Shown: positions 8,705 to 16,948 of the stretch, one piece after another
Layout of the letters: each line of letters opens with the position of its first letter
Position numbering within the stretch: the stretch's first letter is position 1
From: Photobacterium arenosum
GTDB lineage: Bacteria; Pseudomonadota; Gammaproteobacteria; Enterobacterales; Vibrionaceae
Reading direction: 5' to 3'
Length of the DNA stretch: 64,000 nt
NCBI RefSeq assembly: GCF_014841115.1
Contig: NZ_JACYTP010000011.1
Coordinates: forward strand, 1 to 64,000
Translations under genes and position numbers: made by a program
Notes under the pieces: model-generated
Database searches by the model: none
What the model saw: the letters and a program-made list of their open reading frames with translations, nothing else
Told to the model about the DNA's origin: nothing

Positions 8705-9786
8705 GCGGATACCTCCCGACGTTGCAGCAGGCCGGCAAGGCCTTTGGGCAGAAACAGGGTGGCGAGGACAAACAGGCTGCCGAGAGCAAAGAGCCACACT
8801 TCCGGGAACTCCACCGTGAACCAGCTTTTGGCATAGTTGATAAGTACTGCACCGATGACGGCGCCATACAAAGTGGCACGACCGCCAAGCGCGACCCATA
8901 CCACGATTTCAATGGAGTTCAGCGGGGCGAATTCTCCCGGGTTGATGATGCCAATTTGCGGTACGTACAGTGCACCGGCAATGCCTGCCAGCACCGCGGA
9001 CAAGACAAAAATCGCCAGTTTGACATGCTCCACTTTATAGCCAATGAAGCGCGTGCGGGCTTCGGCATCGCGGATGGCGATCACCACACTGCCTAACCGG
9101 CTGGCGATGACTGCGCGACAAACCAGATAGCCAAGGATCAGGGCCAGCACACTGGCAACAAACAGGGCCATTCGCGTGGTGTCGGCCTGCAAGTCGGCAC
9201 CAAGCAAGTCTTTAAAATCCGTCAGGCCATTATTGCCGCCAAAACCCATCTCGTTGCGGAAAAAAGCCAGCATCAGCGCAAAGGTCAGTGCCTGTGTCAT
9301 GATAGACAAATATACCCCAGACACCCGTGAGCGAAAGGCCAGCCAGCCAAACACAAACGCTAGTGCCCCGGGGATCAGCACTATCATCAGGCAGGTAAAC
9401 CAGAAGTTATCGAACCCGTGCCAGAACCAGGGTAATTCTGTCCAGTTCAGGAAGACCATGAAGTCCGGCAGTTCGGGGTTGGCGTACACCCCCCGATCAC
9501 CAATCTGGCGCATCAGGTACATACCCATGGCGTATCCGCCCAAGGCAAAGAAAGCACCGTGGCCCAGACTGAGAATGCCCAGGTAACCCCAGACGAGATC
9601 GACGGCCAATGCCAATAAGGCGTAACACAGGTATTTGCCCAGCAACGAGACAGTGTAAGTTTCCAAATGAAGCGGATGCCCCTGCGGGACAGCAAGATTG
9701 AGGACAGGCACGATGACCGCGGCCGCAATCAACAGGGTCAGCAACACCTGTCCTCCGCGATCCTGTCTGAGTATTGAGGTCAGCAT
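8701..9786 (-). CDS. urtC: Urea ABC transporter permease UrtC
   Basis: UrtC is one of the two inner-membrane permeases of the urea importer and resembles LivM. The 361-aa protein has about ten hydrophobic segments and the family blocks GYLGILSLGHGAFFALGGYAMGMY and GGRATLYGAVIGAVLIN (only partly quoted). AAAGGA lies about 8 nt before the ATG. It ends overlapping urtD by 4 nt. Confidence 0.94.
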   Translation of the reverse strand: MLTSILRQDRGGQVLLTLLIAAAVIVPVLNLAVPQGHPLHLETYTVSLLGKYLCYALLALAVDLVWGYLGILSLGHGAFFALGGYAMGMYLMRQIGDRGVYANPELPDFMVFLNWTELPWFWHGFDNFWFTCLMIVLIPGALAFVFGWLAFRSRVSGVYLSIMTQALTFALMLAFFRNEMGFGGNNGLTDFKDLLGADLQADTTRMALFVASVLALILGYLVCRAVIASRLGSVVIAIRDAEARTRFIGYKVEHVKLAIFVLSAVLAGIAGALYVPQIGIINPGEFAPLNSIEIVVWVALGGRATLYGAVIGAVLINYAKSWFTVEFPEVWLFALGSLFVLATLFLPKGLAGLLQRREVSA

Positions 9787-9800
9787 AATGAATCCTTTTA

Positions 9801-11501
9801 TTATCCTTCAACGGCTCTGCCGCGTTGCGGGAACAGGCCACGCGGGCGTTTTTGAATAAACAGAATGATAAAAACCAGTACCAGAATTTTCGCCAGCACG
9901 GCACCGGCCCAGGGTTCGAGGATCTTGTTGAAAATGCCCAGGCTCAGGCCGGCAACCAAGGTGCCCCACAGGTTGCCGACACCACCAAATACCACCACCA
10001 TGAAGGAATCAATGATGTAGCTCTGGCCCATGTTCGGCCCGACATTGGTCAGTTGGGAAAGCGCAACTCCGGCGATACCGGCAACGCCGGATCCCAGTCC
10101 GAACGTCATGGCATCGACCCATTCGGATCTGACCCCCATTGCTCGGGCCATGCCTCTGTTTTGCGATACGGCGCGAACCTGCAGGCCAAGCGAAGTTTTT
10201 TTCAGCACCAGCAGCAACAGGGTAAAGATCAAAATACAGAAACCTATGATGATCAGTCGGTTCCAGGTCAGGCTGAGCATAGGGGTGATTTCCAGCATCC
10301 CACTCATGAAATCCGGCGTCGTCACTGAGCGGTTCAGCGGAGAGAAAATACTGCGAACGGCTTGTTGCAGGATTAGGCTGATGCCGAATGTGGCCAGCAG
10401 GGTTTCCAAAGGGCGGCCGTACAGAAAGCGGATCACGCTGCGCTCAATGGCGACGCCGACAAGTCCCGACACCACGAAAGCCGCCGGAATGGCAAGGAGC
10501 AGGGCCAGTGCCGTTTGCTGGGGCATGAGTTGCTGCAGCACATAGGTAGTATACGCCCCCAGCATAATCAGCTCGCCATGGGCCATATTGATCACCCCCA
10601 TGACCCCGAAAGTGATGGCCAGACCAATACCGGCCAACACCAGCACCGACCCCATGCTCAATCCGAAATACAGGGTTTCGACACCGTTGTAGACGCGTTG
10701 CCGCTGCTCATAGGCGCTGAGCGCACGTGTCAGTGCGCTGCGAATCTCGGGATCTTTTGCCAGGGGTTCGGCTTGAGCCAGAGCGCGTTGCGCGGCAGGG
10801 TGGGCGGCATCTGATAACGACTGAATCAAGGCCAGCTGGCTTGCATTGCTGTCTGCGGCACCGCCACGCTGGTTATCATCGGCCTCGTTGTCAGTGGCCT
10901 GGCTGAACTGGCCCAGTCTGGCGATGTTGAGCGCCAGATTTATGGCCGCTTTGATCTCTGGGCTGGTTTCCTGGCTCAGTTGCTGGCGAAGCGCTTCAAT
11001 GATGTCCGATTCGGTGTTGCCTGTCAGCGCCTTGACTGCTGCTAATCGGACAGACAGATCAGTGCTGCTCACATCAAGTGTGGAAAGCCGCCGTTGAATC
11101 GCAGTGCGCAGCGCATTATTGATGGCCACTTTTTTGTAATCACGCGGGTTATCGAGCGTCACCGGCTTATTACTGCTTAGCAGTAACGCATTACGATTAT
11201 CCTGTAACAGTACCAGAGCGTGAGTGTGTTTCTGGTAAGCAATGGCGCGATTGAGCAGGCCATCAAGAATGGTTTTGGTTTGCGGATGGTGCTGTGTAAT
11301 CAACCATTCAATGGCTTCGGCTTTGCGCTCGAAATTGCGCTGGGCGAAGCTGTTTTCCACATCGGTGAAGTTGTTGACTGAGCTGGCGTAAGCCGTCGAA
11401 ACCACTATAGGCAAGCAGATCAACAGCATCAGCAGTTGCCGAACATAAGCGATGGAAGTCTGGAGCAAAGTCAGCAGTCCAGACAGTAGCTGTTTGGTCA
11501 T
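9801..11501 (-). CDS. urtB: Urea ABC transporter permease UrtB (long form)
   Basis: UrtB is the LivH-like permease of the urea importer. This 566-aa form has a signal-like N-terminus (LLMLLICLPIVVSTAYASS), then about 250 residues of helical periplasmic sequence, and then the membrane domain starting near SMGSVLVLAGIGLAITFGVM with the motif GVINMAHGELIMLGAYTTY. The long N-terminal domain is common among proteobacterial UrtB proteins. I used the ATG at 11501; a TTG 33 nt upstream is the first in-frame start and less likely. Confidence 0.93.
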   Translation of the reverse strand: MTKQLLSGLLTLLQTSIAYVRQLLMLLICLPIVVSTAYASSVNNFTDVENSFAQRNFERKAEAIEWLITQHHPQTKTILDGLLNRAIAYQKHTHALVLLQDNRNALLLSSNKPVTLDNPRDYKKVAINNALRTAIQRRLSTLDVSSTDLSVRLAAVKALTGNTESDIIEALRQQLSQETSPEIKAAINLALNIARLGQFSQATDNEADDNQRGGAADSNASQLALIQSLSDAAHPAAQRALAQAEPLAKDPEIRSALTRALSAYEQRQRVYNGVETLYFGLSMGSVLVLAGIGLAITFGVMGVINMAHGELIMLGAYTTYVLQQLMPQQTALALLLAIPAAFVVSGLVGVAIERSVIRFLYGRPLETLLATFGISLILQQAVRSIFSPLNRSVTTPDFMSGMLEITPMLSLTWNRLIIIGFCILIFTLLLLVLKKTSLGLQVRAVSQNRGMARAMGVRSEWVDAMTFGLGSGVAGIAGVALSQLTNVGPNMGQSYIIDSFMVVVFGGVGNLWGTLVAGLSLGIFNKILEPWAGAVLAKILVLVFIILFIQKRPRGLFPQRGRAVEG

Positions 11502-11531
11502 GAGTGTCGTCCGTGAGTGCAGGAACAGGTC

Positions 11532-11562
11532 CAATCGTCCGGCAATCCGGGCCGGACGATTG
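11532..11562 (-). other. Perfect 12-bp hairpin between urtA and urtB
   Basis: CAATCGTCCGGC and GCCGGACGATTG form a 12-bp perfect stem with a 7-nt loop in the 78-bp urtA-urtB gap. No T-run follows on the minus strand, so it is not a full terminator. Hairpins at this place, after the binding-protein gene, often protect the upstream mRNA from 3' decay so that more binding protein is made than permease; that role is an inference. Confidence 0.65.
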
Positions 11563-11579
11563 AGTGACGCGGGAAGGTG

Positions 11580-12869
11580 TTATTGATTGCTACCCGCACA
11601 TTTGCCTGAGACAACATTGAAGCTGCCGCAGGACATGGGCTTTTCCCAGCTGGCGAACAAGTCTTTTGAACCGGGCAGAAAATCGGACCAGGCGTCACCG
11701 GCCACTTCGTCTTTGGTTTCCCATACTGTCACGAACTGGCCGTCATCCTGGATCTCGCCAATCAGCACCGGTTTGGTGATGTGGTGGTTCGGCATCATGG
11801 TGGCATAACCGCCGGTCAGATTCGGGACAGTCACCCCAATGATGGCATCCTGTACTACATCGGAAGCTGTTGTCCCGGCTTTTTCGACCGCTTTCACCCA
11901 CATGTTGAAGCCCAGATAAGAGGCTTCCATCGGATCGTTGGTGACACGCTGGTCATCTTTGATGAACTTATGCCATTTTTCGACAAACTCGTTGTTCTGC
12001 TCTGTGTCCACACTCATGAAGTAGTTCCAGGCGGCGAGGTGGCCAACCAGAGGCGAGGTATCCATGCCGGACAATTCTTCTTCACCGACGGAGAAGGCAA
12101 CCACCGGAATGTCTGAAGCTTCGACCCCCTGAGCGGCGAGTTCTTTATAGAAGGGAACGTTGGCATCGCCATTGATGGTGGAAACAACGGCCGTTTTCTT
12201 ACCCGTTGCGCCAAATTTCTTGATATCAGAGACGATTGACTGCCAGTCGGAATAACCGAACGGCGTATAGTTGATCATGATGTCACTGTCGGCGACCCCT
12301 TTATCTTTCAGGTAAGCCGCCAGGATTTTATTCGTGGTACGCGGATAGACATAATCGGTACCGGCCAGCACCCAGCGTTTCACGCCCATCTCGTTCATCA
12401 GATAATCTACAGCCGGAATGGCTTGCTGGTTGGGTGCCGCACCTGTGTAGAAAACGTTCTTGGACGATTCTTCTCCCTCGTACTGCACCGGATAGAACAG
12501 CAGGCTGTCGAGTTCTTCAAAAACGGGCAGCACAGATTTACGAGAGACAGATGTCCAGCAGCCGAACACCACATCCACCTTGTCTTTCTCGATCAGCTCA
12601 CGCGCTTTCTCAGCAAACAGCGGCCAGTTAGAAGCAGGATCGACAACAACAGGCTCCAGCTTTTTACCCAGAACGCCGCCTTGTTTATTTTGCTCGTCGA
12701 TCAGCATCAGCATAGTGTCTTTGAGAGTGGTTTCACTGATCGCCATGGTGCCGGAGAGAGAATGAAGGATACCGACTTTAATGGTGCCTTCTGCGGCTAA
12801 CGCATTGAAAGATAAAGCCATTGAGGCGGCAAGTGCTGCCCATTTAAGTGTCACTGCTTTTTTATCCAT
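11580..12869 (-). CDS. urtA: Urea ABC transporter substrate-binding protein UrtA
   Basis: This 429-aa periplasmic protein binds urea (and possibly short amides) for the UrtBCDE importer. It has a signal peptide (MDKKAVTLKWAALAASMALS...ALA) and then the mature start EGTIKVGILHSLSGTMAISE, the hallmark of UrtA. VFGCWTSVSRKSVLPVFEEL is also diagnostic. AAGGAG lies 9-10 nt before the ATG. It is the first gene of the operon and is preceded by a sigma-54-like promoter, which suits a nitrogen-scavenging system. Confidence 0.96.
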   Translation of the reverse strand: MDKKAVTLKWAALAASMALSFNALAAEGTIKVGILHSLSGTMAISETTLKDTMLMLIDEQNKQGGVLGKKLEPVVVDPASNWPLFAEKARELIEKDKVDVVFGCWTSVSRKSVLPVFEELDSLLFYPVQYEGEESSKNVFYTGAAPNQQAIPAVDYLMNEMGVKRWVLAGTDYVYPRTTNKILAAYLKDKGVADSDIMINYTPFGYSDWQSIVSDIKKFGATGKKTAVVSTINGDANVPFYKELAAQGVEASDIPVVAFSVGEEELSGMDTSPLVGHLAAWNYFMSVDTEQNNEFVEKWHKFIKDDQRVTNDPMEASYLGFNMWVKAVEKAGTTASDVVQDAIIGVTVPNLTGGYATMMPNHHITKPVLIGEIQDDGQFVTVWETKDEVAGDAWSDFLPGSKDLFASWEKPMSCGSFNVVSGKCAGSNQ

Positions 12870-12904
12870 TATGTTTGCTCCTTTTTAGTGTTGTTACAGA
12901 CAGA

Positions 12905-12920
12905 AGCAAGGGGCAGGCCA
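12905..12920 (-). promoter_or_regulatory. Sigma-54 (-24/-12) promoter candidate for the urt-ure operon
   Basis: On the minus strand TGGCCTGCCCCTTGCT matches the RpoN consensus TGGCACG-N4-TTGCW at the invariant GG and GC, which are exactly 10 bp apart, and across TTGCT. Transcription would start near 12894, leaving a leader of about 25 nt that carries the AAGGAG of urtA. The ACG part of the -24 box is poorly matched. Confidence 0.7.
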
Positions 12921-13023
12921 GAAAATCGTCTTCAGATAAAAATAAAAGAGTAAATGAAAAACAATAAGTTACCTTGGTAGAGTTGAAGGCGCATTGGGAA
13001 AGTATTGCGGAACTGTCCATTTG

Positions 13024-13048
13024 TGGTGCAAGCTGATGAGCTGGTGCA
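13024..13048 (-). promoter_or_regulatory. Paired TGGTGCA half-sites (NtrC-like enhancer) upstream of urtA
   Basis: Two exact TGGTGCA words (TGCACCA on the minus strand) lie at 13024-13030 and 13042-13048, 18 bp apart. They are about 131-155 bp upstream of the predicted sigma-54 start. NtrC binds TGCACC-N5-GGTGCA palindromes, and enhancers usually lie at this distance. The sites are direct, not inverted, half-sites, so the assignment to NtrC is tentative. Confidence 0.55.
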
Positions 13049-13274
13049 CAATGTTGAGTCAGGTGTCAGTATCCACTACTTGTTGATCCTGTACCCAAGT
13101 AGGACTTGGGAACAGCAGTGCGGCGCAGAGTGACTGATTCAACTGCCAATTTCAGGTTAAGCCGGGCACATGTTTTTACTCTGGTATTGGCTTTCTGGGA
13201 GCGAATTGGCAGGTTTATGGTCTGTGCTGGCGGTATACTGCTTGTTAATAAACACAAATAACAGTGAGAAAGCT

Positions 13275-13466
13275 ATGTTGAAATACATTGTGATTGCCCT
13301 GGTGGGCCTGGGGATTTATATCGGAGTGACCTATAAAGATCAGATCGAAGATGCGATGAACGCACGTCCGATGGAGGAGGCGCAGGATCTGTTTGAGGAT
13401 ATGGGTGATCAGGCCGCAGAGGCCAAAGATGCCTTAGACAAGCAGTTGGAGACATTACAAAACTGA
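13275..13466 (+). CDS. Small membrane-anchored protein of unknown function
   Basis: This 63-aa protein starts MLKYIVIALVGLGIYIGVTY, a single hydrophobic anchor, and continues as a charged helix rich in Asp, Glu and Ala (MEEAQDLFEDMGDQAAEAKD). The ATG at 13275 is preceded by a weak GTGAGAAAG. A perfect stem-loop follows 35 bp after the stop. I do not recognise the family. It reads away from the urea operon and towards sstT, so it has no obvious partner. Confidence 0.7.
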   Translation: MLKYIVIALVGLGIYIGVTYKDQIEDAMNARPMEEAQDLFEDMGDQAAEAKDALDKQLETLQN

Positions 13467-13501
13467 TTGGTATCGTATGATTTTTTAAGTCATTCATACA
13501 A

Positions 13502-13527
13502 CAATGGCGACCTTAGGGTCGCCATTG
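13502..13527. terminator. Bidirectional terminator hairpin between small gene and sstT
   Basis: CAATGGCGACC, loop TTAG, and GGTCGCCATTG form an 11-bp perfect stem between two convergent genes. TTGTT follows on the plus strand and TTGTATG on the minus strand, both weak U-tracts, so it probably serves both transcripts. Confidence 0.75.
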
Positions 13528-13576
13528 TTGTTAGGTGCTAATGTCAGATGCTCAGATAAAGCGTTAAGCGTTATAC

Positions 13577-14818
13577 TCAGGCTTTAACTGGATTAGCAGC
13601 GGCTTCTTGCGCTTCTGCAGCACGGCATGCAGCCGCAGTGAAGATTACGTCAGTCGAGCTGTTCAGAGCTGTTTCAGCTGAATCCTGAATAACACCGATG
13701 ATGAAACCGATAGCAACAACCTGCATCGCAACTTCGTTGGATACACCGAACAGGCTGCAAGCCAGTGGGATCAGCAGCAGAGAGCCACCGGCAACACCGG
13801 ATGCACCACATGCAGACACGGCAGCCACCACGCTCAACAGCAGGGCAGTACCCAGATCAACCTGAATACCCAGCGTATGGACAGCAGCCAGAGTCAGAAC
13901 AGTGATGGTAATCGCTGCACCTGCCATGTTGATGGTCGCGCCCAGAGGAATCGATACTGAGTATGTATCTTCGTGCAGATCCAGATCTTTACACAGCTGC
14001 ATGTTCACCGGGATATTTGCCGCTGAACTACGGGTAAAGAAGGCGGTGATACCACTTTCGCGGATACACTTCAGAACCAGAGGGAATGGGTTCTGTTTAG
14101 TTTTGTAGAACACGATAACCGGGTTAACCACAAAGGCAATAATCGCCATTGAACCAAGCAGTACGGCCAGCAGGTGCGCGTAGCTGGACAAAGCAGAGAA
14201 GCCAGTCTCAGCGAAGGTTTGTGATACTAAACCGAAGATACCGATAGGTGCCAGACGGATAACAAAACGAACGATCAGCGTGACGCCGTTAGACATGTCG
14301 TGGAACACTTGTTTGGTCGCATCGGATGCAGAATGCAGAGCAAAGCCCAGACCTACAGCCCATGCCAGAATACCAATGTAGTTGCCGGTCAGCAGAGCGT
14401 TGATTGGGTTATCAACAACTTTGAACAGCAGAGTATTCAGTACTTCTGCAATACCTTCAGGAGCAGCCTGATTTGCAGTACCTGCGTCCAGAGTCAAAGT
14501 AGTCGGGAAAAGGAAACTCATGGTAACGGCAGTTAAGGCGGCCATCAGTGTACCGAACAGGTACAGCATAATGACGGGCTTCATGTTGGTATGTGCGCCT
14601 TTTTTCTGATTTGCAATCGAAGATGCAACCAGAATGAACACCAGCACAGGAGCTACAGCTTTCAGAGCACTGACGAACAGGCTGCCCAGGAAACCGACTT
14701 TCAGTGCGGCATCAGTTGAGACAGCGGCTAGGACGATACCTGCCACGATACCAATAAGGATCTGGATAACCAGACTGCCATTGGCAATTTTAGCTAGGAA
14801 TGGTTGTGGTTGACTCAT
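13577..14818 (-). CDS. sstT: Serine/threonine:sodium symporter SstT
   Basis: This 413-aa inner-membrane protein of the DAACS (glutamate/serine:Na+) family imports serine and threonine. SstT-like blocks include the start [35 protein letters not shown] (the serine-rich hairpin region) and [28 protein letters not shown]. The length is standard. It is a single-gene unit ending at the shared hairpin at 13502-13527. Confidence 0.93.
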   Translation of the reverse strand: MSQPQPFLAKIANGSLVIQILIGIVAGIVLAAVSTDAALKVGFLGSLFVSALKAVAPVLVFILVASSIANQKKGAHTNMKPVIMLYLFGTLMAALTAVTMSFLFPTTLTLDAGTANQAAPEGIAEVLNTLLFKVVDNPINALLTGNYIGILAWAVGLGFALHSASDATKQVFHDMSNGVTLIVRFVIRLAPIGIFGLVSQTFAETGFSALSSYAHLLAVLLGSMAIIAFVVNPVIVFYKTKQNPFPLVLKCIRESGITAFFTRSSAANIPVNMQLCKDLDLHEDTYSVSIPLGATINMAGAAITITVLTLAAVHTLGIQVDLGTALLLSVVAAVSACGASGVAGGSLLLIPLACSLFGVSNEVAMQVVAIGFIIGVIQDSAETALNSSTDVIFTAAACRAAEAQEAAANPVKA

Positions 14819-15198
14819 ACTACATCCTGAATGTTTTGAGTTGGTGTGGAAGCGTTTTATGTTGTTTGCGGGAGGTTTTTTAACAGGATAATCGAACGAT
14901 TTCCACTACTCTTTTTAGAAACTTTTAGGTTACACATTTTTAACGTTACTGAACGCTGATATTTGTGAGCGGTTTATCACTAACATTTATCTGCTTCTGG
15001 CGGTATTGGCCTGCTATTATTCCGCTTTAGGCAGTGTCCATCAAACCTTGCTCTGAGTCTGGATGCTGAACAAATAAAAAATCCTGCCCGAAGGCAGGAT
15101 TAACTATCACGCAATCTTTCAGTCACGGCTCCTCACAGTCACACAAGGACGGATGAAACTCGCGCTCTGAGAGCAGGCATCTTAACGGGTCAGCTGAG
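14819..15198. other. Intergenic region upstream of sstT, downstream of the bat operon
   Basis: About 380 bp. It holds the terminator of the bat operon at 15075-15101. The rest is the sstT promoter region, AT-rich near 14900-15000, in which no high-scoring promoter is obvious by eye. I see no gene in it. Confidence 0.5.
15075..15101 (-). terminator. Intrinsic terminator of the MoxR/Bat operon
   Basis: On the minus strand AATCCTGCC, loop TTCG, GGCAGGATT is followed by a run of six T and then ATTTG. The stem is 9 bp with a stable tetraloop. It lies about 100 bp after the batD stop and can only serve that minus-strand transcript. Confidence 0.9.
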
Positions 15199-16917
15199 TC
15201 ATTTTCGGTCTGCCGCCGGTATCTCAGGCACCAGAGGCTCCAGCTCATTGGCCGTTTGCGCCTTTTTGCGGCTTTTCTGCTGGCGTTGCAGCAGAGCCAG
15301 CAGATCACTCTTGTCCCACGTTTGCGGGGACTCACTGTAATATGCAGCCATCATGGCGCTAACCGCCTGATCCAGTTGTTGTCGGTGTTTCGCTGGCAGG
15401 TGCGATTTATCCCAGGCATTGTAGTAAGTTTGCACCTGCATGGGCTGACATGCTGTCACTGCAGCGATCAGCTTGTCTGAGATGCTGCTATTGGCACTGG
15501 CAGAACTGACGGATTCTGTGGTAAGTGGAGGCTGTTTTCGGCTCCGCAGCCACATCATCAGAGTACCAAGCCAGAGAAGGGTGACGACCAGCGTCAGCCA
15601 GGGCCACCAGGCAGAGACGCCCTGAACCTGCTGATTCACGGCAGCAGGATGTGCATTGCTACCCTGCGGATTACTGATCCCGGCCTGTGAGGCACCGTTA
15701 CTGTGTTCATCCGATGGACGCATGGCGCCGGGAATACTGGCTGTGGCATCTGGCTGAACCTGCAGCACTTTACCTTCAACCTGGCTGATGACTTTTTCCC
15801 CTTTATCGGTATTCCACCAGTTAACTGTCAAAGATGGCAGGGTAATCGTTCCGCTCCTGCGGGGTATGATGACCTGTTTCAGCGTCATGACACTGTAATC
15901 GTTCTCTTGTTGGTAAACGGGTTTCTCGCTGTATACCCGGACTGAGTCAGGGTAGATCAGGGATAAGTCAGGCAGATTACTTTGTGGTGTGCCTTTCATT
16001 TTCAGTGTCAGGGTGCGCGAAACCGGCTCACCCACCTTAATGTGCGGCTCGTCCTTGTTCCATGTCTGTTCCAGTTGAAGATCTGCAGTTGGTAACCACA
16101 ACCCTTTATAGTCATCAGGCTCAGCAAGGACAGTCAATGGCATAGGTTCGGCCTGAATATTGACGGGGATCCGCATACCAAAACGCCGGCTGCTGTCACT
16201 TTTGAAGGCTGTGCCAGTGAGTTTGGCGCCCTGAAGGGTGATATCACCCGGTTTGGTTGCTGTGATTCGGTACTTACGGTTAATGATGGTGTAGCGTCTG
16301 CCATTCAGTACGGTATCTGCCTGGTGATCATCACCCACCTGAACCACTTCCAGTCCTTCGCCCTGAGGGGCGATTAAACTGGCTTTTTCCAACTGTTCTC
16401 CGAGCTTGATTTGTACCATGTAGCTCTGACTTTCACCGACATAAAGGCGGCTTTTGTCCATACGCCCGTTGACCTCAATTGCAAGATCGGTAGTGGAAGC
16501 GGCAGCATCTGAATGCTCACTGACCTGAATCCGGATAGGATCTGACGCGGACGCGCCAATACGAAAGGCCGGAATGGTGAAATCACCTTTCGCTTTGGCA
16601 GCGAGCGACACTTGCCACTGGGTTTGTCTCGACACTGAACCGTTAATAAAACGGTTCATGGAGCGGGTACTGGTAGTACCGACAATGAAATCATTGTTGA
16701 GTGGCGATAAGTCAAGGGCACTGGCGCTGACATTGTCATCTATGCTGACTGTCAGCTCAAAGATCTCATTCACCCCAACCTGGTTGGATGACACAGTGGC
16801 CACAACCTGGGCGGCATACGCCGAATAAGAGAGCAGGCTGCCAATCAGCAGCACGACACTTAGCCAGAGCTTTGTCCGGCAAAATGCGGAAAGAAAAGTA
16901 ACATACTTAGAATGCAT
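15199..16917 (-). CDS. batD: BatD family protein (oxygen-tolerance protein)
   Basis: This 572-aa protein has a signal peptide (LWLSVVLLIGSLLSYSAYA), then repeated beta-rich domains starting VSSNQVGVNEIFELTVSIDD, as in the BatD/DUF4381-linked family. A transmembrane segment near WWPWLTLVVTLLWLGTLMMW separates the periplasmic part from a cytoplasmic C-terminal domain of about 100 residues. BatD proteins probably help the VWA proteins BatA and BatB with protein folding or complex assembly at the membrane, but no biochemical role is certain. It is the last gene of the six-gene operon. Confidence 0.88.
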   Translation of the reverse strand: MHSKYVTFLSAFCRTKLWLSVVLLIGSLLSYSAYAAQVVATVSSNQVGVNEIFELTVSIDDNVSASALDLSPLNNDFIVGTTSTRSMNRFINGSVSRQTQWQVSLAAKAKGDFTIPAFRIGASASDPIRIQVSEHSDAAASTTDLAIEVNGRMDKSRLYVGESQSYMVQIKLGEQLEKASLIAPQGEGLEVVQVGDDHQADTVLNGRRYTIINRKYRITATKPGDITLQGAKLTGTAFKSDSSRRFGMRIPVNIQAEPMPLTVLAEPDDYKGLWLPTADLQLEQTWNKDEPHIKVGEPVSRTLTLKMKGTPQSNLPDLSLIYPDSVRVYSEKPVYQQENDYSVMTLKQVIIPRRSGTITLPSLTVNWWNTDKGEKVISQVEGKVLQVQPDATASIPGAMRPSDEHSNGASQAGISNPQGSNAHPAAVNQQVQGVSAWWPWLTLVVTLLWLGTLMMWLRSRKQPPLTTESVSSASANSSISDKLIAAVTACQPMQVQTYYNAWDKSHLPAKHRQQLDQAVSAMMAAYYSESPQTWDKSDLLALLQRQQKSRKKAQTANELEPLVPEIPAADRK

Positions 16918-16948
16918 TGTGAGTCCTTGCTTCTGTAACTGTCTGTGG

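Larger units (their letters stand above)
12870..13274. promoter_or_regulatory. Regulatory region between urtA and the small membrane-protein gene
   Basis: These 405 bp hold the sigma-54-like promoter and TGGTGCA half-sites for urtA (listed separately). They also hold a perfect 7-3-7 inverted repeat CCCAAGT-AGG-ACTTGGG at 13094-13110 and a TATACT -10 candidate at 13234-13239 for the plus-strand gene. A CTACTTG at 13076-13082 can pair alternatively with CAAGTAG at 13096-13102, so the repeat has three related half-sites. Confidence 0.6.
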
